This document shows positions 22,192-33,075 of a stretch of 64,000 bases of DNA, piece by piece. How positions within the stretch are numbered: the first letter of the stretch is position 1; each line of letters begins with the position of its first letter. A model generated the notes under the pieces. The model did not search any database, was not told the origin of the DNA, and worked only from the letters and a program-made list of their open reading frames with translations. Origin of the DNA: Athripsodes cinereus (taxonomy: Eukaryota > Arthropoda > Insecta > Trichoptera > Leptoceridae); NCBI GenBank assembly GCA_947579605.1, contig OX388320.1, forward strand, positions 2,418,001 to 2,482,000. The letters run 5' to 3'. Position numbers and translations under genes: made by a program.

Positions 22192-22326
22192 GGGTACCTA
22201 CCTAGACGAATTGCATTTGGCGATCGACTACAAACAAACTTTTCGACAATGTACATATGATGTTATGGTACATTGTCGAAAAGTTCATTTGTAGTCGATC
22301 GCCAAATGCAATTTGTCTAGGTACCC
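22192..22326. repeat. 135-bp near-perfect foldback
   Basis: Two arms of about 60 bp pair almost perfectly around a spacer of about 13 bp. The left arm runs from GGGTACCTACCTAGACGAAT and the right arm ends CTAGGTACCC. They share GCATTTGGCGATCGACTAC and TTTTCGACAATGTAC. The main difference is a 4-bp CTAC duplication in the left arm. It encodes nothing and is probably a foldback MITE. Confidence 0.9.
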
Positions 22327-22634
22327 TGGTGTTTTAGTACAAATTGGTTAAATTTGCTCATTAAATGTTAAATTTTTGCAGTACTTTGGTTTATTTTGAT
22401 ACTATAAACAGCACCAGTTGAAGGGATATTTAGATTGGATGATATCCCAAATACAGATTTGTTGTCGCCTACATTCAAATTTTAATTTCTTATATAGGCT
22501 CAGTTATTTTTATTTCTTAAAATTCATGAATACCTTTTCAATTTTGATTGTCAATTGATTATAGTTTAATCAATTTAGCTATGAAATATTCCACCATTCA
22601 GAAATTTTTATTGTTTTTACCGACACAAAGAAAA

Positions 22635-22705
22635 CAACCTCTACATTTGTTATATGCAGTCAATCTGCTGGTTACCCCACTTGTTAGAGATGCCATGATG
22701 GTATT
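22635..22705 (-). repeat. Repeat family A fragment
   Basis: ATGCAGTCAATCTGCTGGTTACCCCACTTG and GCCATGATGGTA, the minus-strand core of family A. Confidence 0.6.
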
Positions 22706-22791
22706 GATATAGATATATAAAATTCTGTGATTCTCAAATACTATTTTTTTCTATCTCACATTTGTAGAACAGAAATCAAAGTTTTTAAACT

Positions 22792-23022
22792 ATGATAAAT
22801 AAATTTGTTTTAATATTGGAGGGCATTAACAAAAAAACATATTGTAAATGTAAATTTTGTAATTTTGAAATTACTGAGTTCCAAAATTATGATCTTTTGA
22901 AAAAAATCTACAAGAGAAAAAATTTTAATGAGTTATTAATACATATTTTTATTAAGTATCATAATATTAGTTACCAAGTTAATTATTTATTTTTGTATAT
23001 TTTTTATTTATTTAAGAATTGA
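22792..23022 (+). CDS. Short open frame with zinc-finger-like Cys/His spacing, doubtful
   Basis: A 76-residue frame contains YCKCKFCNFEI (C-x2-C) and, some 40 residues later, LLIHIFIKYH (H-x5-H). That order resembles a BED or C2H2-type finger, but the composition is what AT-rich DNA gives by chance (many K, N, I, F). No upstream splice site or partner exon is convincing. It may be a transposase fragment or meaningless. Confidence 0.15.
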   Translation: MINKFVLILEGINKKTYCKCKFCNFEITEFQNYDLLKKIYKRKNFNELLIHIFIKYHNISYQVNYLFLYIFYLFKN

Positions 23023-23029
23023 TTCTCTT

Positions 23030-23850
23030 CTCACTGTAGAAAGTTTTCAATTATAAAATAAATATGATCAATTATATTTCATTGATATTGATAAATTACA
23101 CTTTCAATATATTATTTTTGTAACATAAAAAATGATATTTGGCTTGTGTTCCAGAATAATATATTAATTCTCTCTCATAATCAGTAAATCTAGTTTGAGT
23201 TTAACGCTACCATAAAGTAACTGCGAATGACATCACTTTGTCACGACAATTGTTCAGGCCTATCGCGCAGTTCCATGTTCAAACCTAAGTGATATCATCT
23301 CAATTACCTTTTCTTCACGTGAATATTCATATTCTGCATATGATACATTTAAAGAACGAAAAAAATTATGTTTCTTTCATTTAAAACCAAAAAGTGACAA
23401 ATGTCATAAAACAAAAATGTATTTAAACAAAAGTGTGTTTATTTAAGTCATATTGTTTGTATAAATAAACCTACCAATCAAAATTGTAATTTAGAGTAAT
23501 CAATAAAAATGTATTATACAATTCATGTAATTTTGGAATTGATAAACTGTTGATTTAAAAATTAATGTTACCAGAGACAATTATTAAATATTTGTTTGTA
23601 TTGTCATTTAAAATGATTTTGTTTTTATAATGCTAAAAAGATAACTAAAGAAGCCTTAATATTTTAATGATAATATTTATAAATTTAAATTAATTAATAA
23701 TGAATTAAAATATATTATACCTTTACTATACAAAACATGAATAGTTTGTATTATGATAAAATGTTACATGTACGATAAATATTTTTTGTACTTGCGATTT
23801 CTAAGAATTTCATACCTATAATTGTGTATTTTCATCTGTCAAAATCAACA
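23030..23850. other. AT-rich stretch without recognised features
   Basis: Nothing supported beyond AT-rich sequence. Confidence 0.5.
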
Positions 23851-23861
23851 ATGATTCATAT

Positions 23862-24322
23862 CAGGGATGTTGCGGATGTCGATTATTACACATCCGCGGA
23901 TGTGAATGCGGATGCGGATTTTTGAAGGTTCACATCCGCGGATGCGGATGCGGATGTTTAAGATGTTATAGAAAAAATGTAGGAACTATCTTAGTTGGTA
24001 GGCCCCACTGTCAAATATGTGACGAAATTATTGCTACAATAATATAATAGATTTTTTGGCGAAATATTTTTTTTCTTTTTGTTATTTGCAAAAATAAAAA
24101 TGCGTCGGATCTTGTCACCAATTTTTTCGTTCCCATTGGTTGATGTCAAGTGCGATCGGCACGCGCCATTCGCCGGCCCCGCCCCATTTCTTTCTTGTCG
24201 CAAATTGTCTTACATCCGCATCCGCATGAACATCCGCATCAATTATTGCGGATGCGGATGTCCAAATACATGCGGAAGCTCCGCATTTGCGGATGCGGAT
24301 GCGAATATTCGCAACATCCCTG
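23862..24322. mobile_element. hAT MITE with GCGGATG subterminal repeats
   Basis: The element begins CAGGGATGTTGCG and ends with the exact inverted form CGCAACATCCCTG. It is flanked by a perfect 8-bp target duplication, ATTCATAT, at 23854-23861 and 24323-24330. Both termini and CAGGG start are typical of hAT transposons. Inside each end are many copies of GCGGATG or its complement CATCCGC in both orientations. The 461-bp element encodes no transposase; open frames across it are incidental. It must rely on an unlinked hAT transposase. Confidence 0.95.
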
Positions 24323-24402
24323 ATTCATATGGACATATTATCCAATTAAATCATCAACTTTTAAATCACAGACCACACATTCATATCCATTAAACTTACT
24401 AA

Positions 24403-24809
24403 CGGGCTGTTTCACCACCTCTGGATAAAGTTCTAGATAACTATCCTTAGGATAAATTTATCTACAAGATAAACTGAAGCGAGCGTTTCACCACCTCCAG
24501 ATTTCTTACGGATTGTTATCCGTCAGATAGCAGTGGCAACATTGTAATTTCATGAGTTTGTTGCATGAATGTATGCACGTAGGTAGGAATATATCAGGCG
24601 TTGCCTAGGAATATATCTAGGCAATGCACATGTGAACAAATTTTGACAGTTTAATACTATCTAAGACTTATCCGCCGGATAACTTATCTAGACCCTTATT
24701 GATAGGATAGCGCTGTCAGGGAGTCGTGAAACGCATTTTTCGTTTTATTCGTTAGATTTGTGTTTGATTGGCTATCCGGCACTTTATCCAGAGGTGGTGA
24801 AACAGCCCG
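24403..24809. mobile_element. Harbinger-like MITE with TAA target duplication
   Basis: The ends CGGGCTGTTTCACCACCTCT (left) and AGAGGTGGTGAAACAGCCCG (right) form a perfect inverted repeat that extends about 10 bp further (GGATAAAGT). TAA flanks both sides at 24400-24402 and 24810-24812, the usual PIF/Harbinger duplication. The words TTTCACCACCTCCAGAT (near 24485) and TTATCCG(T/C) repeat inside. The 407-bp element has no coding capacity. Confidence 0.9.
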
Positions 24810-25249
24810 TAAATAATATAAAATATTAAAAATTATCATATTGTATTTTGCAATACATGTTTCTTGAAAAAAAAAACAATGTAGACTGTAAAACATTCAT
24901 GTATAAGTTTTGTTCTAACTAAACTTCTTTTTTCAAATTTTTTTTCAATGTTGCCAGATTGATGATTAAGAATTTCATTCTATTTCATGTTATATTAAAT
25001 TTGTTGGTTCATTAATATTATTAATTATATCACTTAGTTTTAATGTTAATCACTTTGTCTTGTAATAATGGGATGTTTATTTTATTTTATTGTGATGTTA
25101 TTAACAATTTAAATATATCTTATGAACAAAGTGTAAAAATATTTTCTTCTATAGTCTCAACACAGTTATTTTTACACCCCAAGAATATTAAGAATATTTT
25201 ATTAGGTGTCACTCATTATTTCAATATTATCTATGAAATTTTATTGTAG

Positions 25250-27300
25250 TTTAGAGATGTAAAAATATATTTTAATGCATTTAAATAATCTTGTTCTATT
25301 TCCGTTATTCTTTCAAATATAAAATTGATGGCCAATTTGAATTGTCCGTCTCTTCAAGTTCTAGTTTTGAATCAGTATATAGTATCAAATAATTAATATA
25401 CACAAAAGCACAAAGAATTGTAAATTTTAATATACTAACTTAGTGAATTTGGTTTATGTATATTGTATTTGTGTAAATTGTTATATCTGTGATATATTAT
25501 TTATTTAATCATCTTAAACCCAAAAACCTTCTGTTATTTTTTTTTACTAACACCCCACATGTCTTGCAGTTGTATAAACAATTTTATTTTGTTTATAGCT
25601 TAAAGTATCATTTTTTCACTATTTTTATGTAAATTATAAAAATGCTATTTTAGCAGTGCCAACATTGGGGCTCGGAATTAATAACAAATTTAATTTATTC
25701 TTTTTTTTCTCATTATGAATATAGTTAAAAGAAAGAGTCCTAAAAAATTCTTTTCATTTCTTTCCTTTTCTATATTGACAAATAGAAGTAAAGGGTTAAA
25801 AAAAAAATGACAGTGTGGGAAGATGAAAATTGCCAGTGGTAAAAAATTATCACGCTCCAAGTATTATGTTTATAACTTCAATGTGGACTCACGTATTTGT
25901 GACACAGATTTGTAAAAATTGGTAAATTGTTTCAAAAAATGTCTTATTATTGTTATAATTCCATTATTTTCAATCAGGTTTCTTTATGTCCGTTGTAAAT
26001 TTATATTATTTGATTAAATATTATTTTCCGTCCTTTGTGTTTGAAGTATAAGCATCCCATTATTTAAATAAATAAAATGTGTTGTTTTAGTGTGAGTATT
26101 ATTTTATAAATTTTGAGTAAAAACCTTTTATTATTATGAAAACAGTGTTATTCTTTATTCATATTATTATGTTTGATATAATTCTAAATAATGTTTTTAT
26201 TATAAGTGTCTACCATTAATAAATTATATTTATATTTTTATTATTATCAATTATTATCCTTGATTTAAAATAACTATTGTAATTATTATTATCCTGTTGT
26301 GTCATTTATTTATTATTTAATAAAGTGTCACTATGTTCGTTCATTCTAATGTAATAATTTCAGATCAAATATTATAGAATTCATTTGACAGCTTTCAGTT
26401 CCGTGAACAGCCACTAGAGTGTTGTAGCTCATTAAAAAATTATCAAATTGAGTTTTGTAAATTTTTCTAGAAAGTGAATTTTATTTTAATATTTTTGTAC
26501 TTCCATATTTTCAACAACCGTACTTGCAGTAAATTTAGTGTTGGAATTCTTACAAAAAGTTTTGATCATTTTTGGACATCATCCAAATGTAAGTAAGAAT
26601 AACATATTAATGAGTTGTTTTCCAAATTTATATTTTTGTCAAACATCAATTTCAAACCACATAGAGTTCTATTTTTGAAATAAATTCATATCACCTATAA
26701 AAACAATGAATATCAAGTTTATGTATATAATTATTTGTAATACCTAGTGGAAATTTGAATATGGAACTGTACTGAAATTGATTCATTTAGAATAAAGTTT
26801 CAAATTTAAAATAAGATTCTTTTTCAAAACTAGTATCTTTCAAAAGAAGCAAAATATCAGTGTGTTATTTTTTTTACTAAAAATCACTTTTTTGCACATT
26901 TTATATTTCCACTTTTTCTCAATTTTCACACATTTTTTTCAATCATATTTTTAACAGATGATTCACGTATTTATTTGTTTCATAGTTTTCACCATAATAT
27001 TGTACCATCATTACTGATTGTAATGGTGATTTATGGTATACAAAACATTGTATGGTGACATTGTTTTAATAAAATATATTTTTTAATGTTGATGGTCTTT
27101 AATTTATAATACCTTAAATAATCATTGTTTGAGATAATTGGCTCAGAAAAACTCTAAATGGAGGAGGCTTATTTCCAGACTTAGCTTCTGATAGAAGTAA
27201 TAAAGGATGATGGAAGACAAATTATTTGAAATTCAGAGTTGGAATCTATGTAGATGTAATAGAATTTATTATAGTGTATAATATATAGTTAGTTGCATTA
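25250..27300. other. AT-rich stretch without recognised features
   Basis: No gene, RNA or transposon end recognised over about 2 kb of very AT-rich sequence. It lies between the MITE pair and the lipid phosphatase gene. Confidence 0.5.
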
Positions 27301-27310
27301 GACAAATAAT

Positions 27311-27412
27311 TACTACTACTACTATACCATCACGGCATATCCCACAAGTGGGGTAGCCAGCAGATCAGCTGCATGTAAGAAACATGCAAACTGTCCTCTT
27401 CGTGCCAATATA
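27311..27412 (+). repeat. Repeat family A, 5' part
   Basis: TACTACTACTATACCATCAC, GGCATATCCCACAAGTGGGG, GCATGTAAGAAACATGCAAA and CTCTTCGTGCCAATATAA are nearly identical to 18218-18315. The copy breaks off there. Confidence 0.8.
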
Positions 27413-28115
27413 ATTTTACAAATAATTACTCTACTTTAATTTCTCTATTGGATCTAACAAAATTAAAAATACTCAATATTATTCTTTTGAATACCCTGCA
27501 GAATCCGAAGGTATTCAAAATAAAGCTTAGGTCATATTGTTCGGGAGATATAATTCTCAAATTAGTCCTTGTGGTGGTTTTTCCACAAAACATGGTATTT
27601 TGAAAACAAATTGCTTAGGTTATTGTTATGATAAATAACTTTCTGTCATTCATAATAATCTCTATCATCTTTCTGTATGAATAGGACCGCAAAAATGAAA
27701 GAAATCCTTGGATTACTTTTTATTTTCAGGATTTTCTACCTTTTTTTGAAACTGACTTCTCCAATAATTAAATTTTTAATTTTCCCGCTAAGATAATACT
27801 CCATGATTGGTGAAAAATTATGCAAGTCAAATGCAGAACTATATTGACAATTCAGCTGTCAAAATAAGATATTGTTTGGTTAGGTTTTCAATATTATACT
27901 ATTTTGTTTGTTTGCTACCATTGCAGCTAATGACGTTATCACTACAAAAACTATTTATCGTATTTGGTTATCGGTGTATATATTTTTAAGGTTATATAGA
28001 GGTTCATTGAGTCATTCGCTCACCGGCTTGTGCATATTCTATCTGGGAAGATTATTCAATAAGTACAGCATCTTGTTCTAAACAGTGTTAAATAATATTT
28101 CATAATCACAGTAAA

Positions 28116-28763
28116 ATGAAATATAAAACGGAAGATCCAGAGGAGAAGAGAGAAGTGCCATCAGCTTTAAAAAACATCCTCGAAAAAGATGTTGAATTGA
28201 CACAAAAATTCAAGTCTATGGCGAGAGACAATGATGTGTTGAGATCTCTAAAGACACATCATAAATTAATGGAATATTCCTGCCACGGAATCGTATGGCT
28301 AGTATGTGTAATAGGATCACTTTGGGTGATTGGATCTCCCAGTTACTACCAGGTACAAGTTAACTTGCTGATCGCTCTTATCTTGGACATCATTATAATA
28401 GCATGCTTGAAAGCATTCTGTAGGCGTAGGAGACCATCGCCAGATAATTCAAGTCTTGGACCAGATAAATTTTCTTTTCCCTCTGGTCATGCAAGCAGAG
28501 CGGCTATGGTGTTGTATATATTCTTGAATATCCATCCAGTTCCTTATATTTGTGTTCCTCCGCTTCTCGCTTGGGCAACTACTGTATGTATTTCAAGAAT
28601 TGTAGCTGATAAGCATTATATTCTGGATGTCGCAGCTGGAACTGTTTTAGGTATTGTGGAAGGATTTGTGTTTAGTTTCTTGTGGTTGGGTGAAGAATCT
28701 TCCATTTCCCTGGTTAATTGGTTATCAGATGAGAAGATTTCCGGTGGAGAGTATCATGTTTGA
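28116..28763 (+). CDS. PAP2-family lipid phosphatase, PLPP6-like
   Basis: A single-exon gene encoding 215 residues, about 30-80 shorter than vertebrate PLPP6 (formerly PPAPDC2), with a compact N-terminus. All three PAP2 signatures are present: K99-x6-R106-P107 (KAFCRRRRP), the phosphatase motif PSGH at 122-125, and SR at 160-161 with H167 and D171 (SRIVADKHYILD). Hydrophobic segments at about 57-74, 81-98, 129-155 and 173-191 indicate an integral membrane enzyme, presumably in the ER or nuclear envelope. PLPP6 relatives dephosphorylate polyisoprenyl diphosphates such as presqualene or farnesyl diphosphate; that substrate is assigned from the family. The start codon is the first in-frame ATG after AATCACAGTAAA. 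AATAAA at 29078-29083 may end the transcript. It lies about 950 bp upstream of eIF3f on the same strand, with no evidence of joint control. Confidence 0.9.
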   Translation: MKYKTEDPEEKREVPSALKNILEKDVELTQKFKSMARDNDVLRSLKTHHKLMEYSCHGIVWLVCVIGSLWVIGSPSYYQVQVNLLIALILDIIIIACLKAFCRRRRPSPDNSSLGPDKFSFPSGHASRAAMVLYIFLNIHPVPYICVPPLLAWATTVCISRIVADKHYILDVAAGTVLGIVEGFVFSFLWLGEESSISLVNWLSDEKISGGEYHV

Positions 28764-29077
28764 ATCGTTTTTATTTCAATAACTCATTATGCTAAAACTT
28801 TCATTAATCATTAAATTACTAGACTAGAAATAATTTAGAGCAGAAAAAATATGCTGCATTAATTTCAATCTACATCTTTTTGTATCTTCAATTAACCAGT
28901 TTTCTGAAGCTATTGTTTTTAATAGAAGAATAATATTTTAGAATTTGGATAGTATCACAATGTTTGATATGTGTGTAATTACATAATAATCTTTAAGTAA
29001 ATACAAAAACAATCATAATTATTACCTTTTCATCTTTATCATTTATTGTGTGTATTGCAATGATAAGTAACACTTCA

Positions 29078-29083
29078 AATAAA
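29078..29083 (+). terminator. Possible polyadenylation signal of the PLPP6-like gene
   Basis: AATAAA 315 bp after the stop codon, before the start of the eIF3f region. Confidence 0.4.
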
Positions 29084-29717
29084 GAGTCTAGTCTTGTACT
29101 TTGATACAAACAGAAGAGATCATTATATGAATTAAATTTTAGCTATTACAGATTTTTTATTGTATATTATTGAGGTTTTGTTGTGGTTACTGAAAATTAT
29201 ATTTTATTTATTCATTAAATATAAAAATTGTTTTATTTATACTCTCCTATCACATTGAGGCAGTCGGCAGCGTCTCAGACTCAATTGATTCCTCCCGCCA
29301 ACCTGTTCCACCTTCTGAAGACGGGGCTTTTGCTTATCGTAAATGTGCATGAGGTGTAGGTATATTAAATTGTTTTATTGGAAATATATTTATTTACATA
29401 AGCCTGTTAAAAGTGTCTGAAAAAAATCAACAAGATGAATGAGTTTGGAATGGTAACCTGAAATAGGATAGTGAATTTATTGTTAGCAGTAATAATTAAC
29501 AGCGGGTGCCTGTAGTTAATTAGATGCATTTAACTAAAGAGGGAAAATTTTGGAGACATTCGGAGGAGGCCGTTGTTTATCAAGGAGGTTGTTGAGGTCT
29601 AAAAAAGAATCCAGTTACAATGACTAGAATATTTCTTTTTTTTTAATGGTCACACTTGATATAAATTTATCAACTGGCCACATTGTCAATGTAACCCTAC
29701 TTTCTTTCACGTCCAAG

Positions 29718-29826
29718 ATGGCGCTCAATCTAGTTGTGAAGGTGCATCCTATAGTTTTATTTCAAATTGTAGACGCTTATGAGCGAAGAAATGCCGATTC
29801 TCATAGAGTTATTGGAACCCTGCTCG
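29718..29826 (+). CDS. eIF3f: Eukaryotic translation initiation factor 3 subunit F, exon 1
   Basis: Encodes [20 protein letters not shown] and [17 protein letters not shown], the start of the MPN domain of eIF3f. An in-frame ATG at 29646 would add 24 residues of poor quality, so 29718 is preferred: it is preceded by CCAAG and gives the conserved N-terminus. A pyrimidine-rich CCCTACTTTCTTTCACG tract just upstream may include the transcription start and resembles a TOP-like 5' end. The donor GGTAAGTTTT follows at 29827, leaving one base of a Gly codon (phase 1). eIF3f is a structural, non-catalytic MPN subunit of the eIF3 complex that recruits the 40S subunit and mRNA. Confidence 0.93.
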
Positions 29827-30006
29827 GTAAGTTTTAAAAAATTAAGCTCTCGTATTTATTTACGTGATAATTAACCAAAACATGTCATGTGGCAGCGTCC
29901 GGCTGTCAGTTGCCATAAGTTTCGCATTATCATGATTCACGCTCGATTTTTCATTTATTCACAAACTTTAATCGGTTAGATTTCTTTTGATCTCTTTTTT
30001 AGTAAT

Positions 30007-30236
30007 GTAATTGTTTTCACTCTATAAATATGTATAATGTCAATTATGCTGCATCCAGAAAAGTTCAATTTACGTATTAACGTCAGGCACTTGATTGTAT
30101 GTAAAATGATGTGTTGCTGTTTTTTAGTAATTGTTTTCACTCTATAAATATGTATAATGTCAATTATGCTGCATCCAGAAAAGTTCAATTTACGTATTAA
30201 CGTCAGGCACTTGATTGTATGTAAAATGATGTGTTG
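30007..30236. repeat. Tandem duplication, period 120 bp, in eIF3f intron 1
   Basis: The unit beginning GTAATTGTTTTCACTCTATA at 30007 is repeated from 30127 with almost no change over about 110 bp. It creates duplicated minus-strand open frames that are not genes. Confidence 0.9.
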
Positions 30237-30360
30237 GTGCCAAAATTATACAAGTAAACTCCAACGCCCTTGAGGTGGATTTTTTTCACAAAACGGCGCT
30301 TTACAAATCATCCAAATAATAATAATAATAACAGTTCTGCATGTTAAGTATTGTTTAGAT

Positions 30361-30545
30361 CAGAGGTCTCCAAACTACGGCCCGAGGGCCACATCCGGCC
30401 CGCGGACAGATTTTGTCCGGCCCGCGGAGAGCTAGCATACTATTACACTTTTTACCACCGGCAACAATGACAATATGGTTTTGGCCCTCGGAACTTACTG
30501 GAGTAATCAGTATGGCCCTAAGGCTGGAAAGTTTGGAGACCCCTG
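30361..30545. mobile_element. Short hAT MITE in eIF3f intron 1
   Basis: The element begins CAGAGGTCTCCAAACTACGG and ends with GTTTGGAGACCCCTG, which is inverted with a small mismatch. It is flanked by a perfect 8-bp duplication GTTTAGAT at 30353-30360 and 30546-30553. GGCCC/GGGCC words are clustered inside (CCCGAGGGCCACATCCGGCC). The termini resemble the Charlie-type hAT MITEs described in several animal groups. At 185 bp it is purely non-autonomous. Confidence 0.93.
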
Positions 30546-30645
30546 GTTTAGATGATAATCAGTGTATTTAATTATCTAGGATTGTACCAGTATTGTATAT
30601 TTGTCTGCAACTATAATTATTTTGAGGTGCCTATTCATATTTTAG

Positions 30646-30792
30646 GTTCTGTGGACAAAGGAGTGGTGGAAGTGACCAATTGTTTCTGTGTACCGCACAA
30701 AGAACATGCTGATCAAGTAGAGGCTGAACTTAACTATGCCATGGACGTGTACGAACTGAACAGGAGAGTCAACTCTACAGAGAGCATTGTCG
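30646..30792 (+). CDS. eIF3f: eIF3 subunit F, exon 2
   Basis: The acceptor CATATTTTAG ends at 30645 and the donor GGTAAGTGTT starts at 30793. It encodes [20 protein letters not shown] and [20 protein letters not shown] before NSTESIVG. The phase is 1 at both ends, so the exon joins exon 1 and exon 3 in frame through Gly codons. The MPN core continues here. The long open frame around it on the plus strand runs into introns on both sides and is not coding there. Confidence 0.93.
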
Positions 30793-30879
30793 GTAAGTGT
30801 TGTAAACCACATAATTATTATATTATATCTCCACATACATTTCATCAATTTATTTGTACACTCTTGTTCACTGACTGTA

Positions 30880-31030
30880 TTTGCTGGATTTTTAAGTTGA
30901 ATTTGTTTACTCACCGTCCATCCAGATACTGCAGAAGTGTGGGGACTTCCATTTATCTGAAAATCCACCCAACAAATTTTGAATGGCTTTTATTGGGGTT
31001 TTTTTTCAGCTGACAGTCTGATGGGCTGGC
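30880..31030. repeat. Dispersed repeat fragment in eIF3f intron 2
   Basis: GCAGAAGTGTGGGGACTTCC ATTTATCTGA is similar to 57428-57465 (GGAGAAGTATGGAGACTTCC AATTATCCGA). Two diverged copies of an unidentified repeat. Confidence 0.35.
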
Positions 31031-32200
31031 CAGCCATAAAACCCGTAAAATGGTTCTTTGCATAGTGTATTCACAAGACTATATGTACTGCGAGCCAGCT
31101 TTTAAAATCCTTTTTCATCGCTAGGTTAATTTATTCATTTCAATCATATACGGCGTGAGCCTTTTGCATTTTTATAAATTATGGCAGATAACAACAACAA
31201 AAAACATTCGAACACAATCACATAGGTACATTACAAATTCATACGTCAAGATCAAAATGCAAACAAAATAATAAAAATCAATAAAAAAATGTCTATATAA
31301 TAAGTCAGTTAATGTAAAGCCATCATGCAAAATCATAAAATTTTAGTAGGTATCTGTAATTCATTTTTATGCAATGTTTGGTAACATACTTTATATTGTC
31401 ATTATACATACATTCAGAATGGAATTAATTGAATATTTTATATAAAGATACGAAGTGTTAAGTGTCTAGTCCTTACATTGACCCTCGCAGGGTACAAAGC
31501 ATCAATATTTGTTTTTATAAAATAAAGATTGCAAAAGGGTGACAACATCCTAACTAGGCTATAGACGTCTCGTGAATAAATCGAATAGTAGAATTAAACA
31601 TTTGTTTTATTTATTTCCTTTGCAAAAACTGTTCTACATTGATTTTATTTGTAATATATAATCATGACAGCTACTGAAATCATTAAATTTTCCTCTCTGT
31701 ACTTGTACATTATGTTGTATGTATTACTGTGCATTGGGGCTAGGCATTGATTTCACAAATGGGATTATCGAAATTTATTTTATTTCATCGACAAACAAAT
31801 GAATAACAACTGTGAAATTATAGAAATTGTTTGATTGCGGCTGAACCATAACTTAATTGATTTGATCAATGTCTCATATTTAAAAATAAAATCTACTTTT
31901 TTTTTCCTAAATTCCCTTTTATATGCTTTGTAAACTCGTATAACCGACGACAGTCAAAACAATTCTTTTTAGAGAGGAATTTGGCAAGTTGTCATTATTA
32001 AATCATCTTAAACTATCACTGCTTCAATTCTGTATTTTTGGTACAAATTTGTTTGTTGAAGGAAAGAACTTGTCAGTTGGCACTCGGAGGAGTAGTTAAG
32101 AACCAGAAAATGTCTTTTAAATAATTCCAAAGCAAGATATTAAATTCAGATTTTATGCTAACCCTTGTAGTAGACCACCTAGAATTTATGTTCTCTTTTC
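31031..32200. other. Remainder of eIF3f intron 2
   Basis: AT-rich intron sequence. A phrase around 31570-31625 (AATCGAATAGTAGAATTAAA then TTTTATTTATTTCC) has a relative at 43482-43530, which suggests a short retroposon tail. No other feature was seen. Confidence 0.5.
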
Positions 32201-32210
32201 TTTCTAATAG

Positions 32211-32434
32211 GTTGGTGGGCTACCGGCAATGAGGTGACAAACCATTCGTCCGTCATCCACGAGTATTACGCCAGAGAATGTAATAATCCTGTACATGTCA
32301 CCCTAGACACTAGTCTACAGGGTGGACGTATGGGACTCAGGGCATATGTGTGCGTGGCTCTGGGAGTCCCACGTGGCAAGACAGGATGCATGTTCACACC
32401 AATCAATGTGGAGGTCACATCTTATGAACCAGAG
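32211..32434 (+). CDS. eIF3f: eIF3 subunit F, exon 3
   Basis: The acceptor TTTCTAATAG precedes 32211 and the donor GTGAGATA follows 32434. It encodes [20 protein letters not shown] and continues to EVTSYEPE. This is where catalytic MPN+ proteases carry the His-x-His and Asp zinc ligands. Here the segment reads [16 protein letters not shown], so the JAMM motif is absent, as expected for eIF3f as a scaffold subunit. The exon ends at a codon boundary. Confidence 0.93.
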
Positions 32435-32724
32435 GTGAGATATAAATTAATAAGTCTTTATTGATTTTGATTCATTTTTTTACTCCTTATGGAACCCCTG
32501 AAGAAAGTTTGTATTCAAAATATTGTATATATGTAATACATTTGACATCTTTGAGTTAAATATCAGGTATGCCGCCTATCCTAAATGTATTATTTTAGTG
32601 GTATAGAAAATATGGTCTGTATTGATTGAGTTTAAGTTTATTTTGCAAAACTTCATATTAATTTATGTAGAAAACAAATGGTTTTTACTGCTCTATTTTA
32701 AATAAATGATGTGTATTACCGTTA

Positions 32725-32790
32725 CATGCAGTCAGTCCACAGGCTATCCCACTTATGGGAAAATACCACAATAATATTGATAAGAGTGTA
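32725..32790 (-). repeat. Repeat family A fragment in eIF3f intron 3
   Basis: TTACATGCAGTCAGTCCACA GGCTATCCCACTTATGGG, the diverged minus-strand core of family A. Confidence 0.5.
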
Positions 32791-32943
32791 TTTATATGTG
32801 CCAATACGGTTATAACGAGAATGCAATAATTTTGCTACCAACAAAATTTAAGTTTTTTTTTTTTTAAATATGCTTAGGTATATCTGGGTTTTTTTTAACG
32901 CGTCTGGAATACCTAATACTGATAACTTTGTTATTGATTCCAG

Positions 32944-33075
32944 TTGGTGGGTCTCCAGTTATGTCAGAAGACCATGGGAGCAGGTAGTGGTGGTAGAAAC
33001 AGGCAGGTGCAGCCCATGATGGACCTAGCACAAGTGGCAGAGGCTTCCTCCAAACTGTGCTCACTGCTGGAAACT
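32944..33075 (+). CDS. eIF3f: eIF3 subunit F, exon 4
   Basis: The acceptor TTGATTCCAG ends at 32943 and the donor GTAAGATA follows 33075. It encodes LVGLQLCQKTMGAGSGGRNR and then QVQPMMDLAQVAEASSKLCS to LLET, the linker and helical region after the MPN domain. Its 132 bases are in frame at both sides. It is an internal exon; the first residue is a TTG leucine, not an initiator. Confidence 0.93.

Noticed and set aside
24079..24393. 104-residue plus frame (IRIRMNIRINYCGCGCPN)
   Set aside because: It spans the end of the hAT MITE; the repeats in it are the GCGGATG words.
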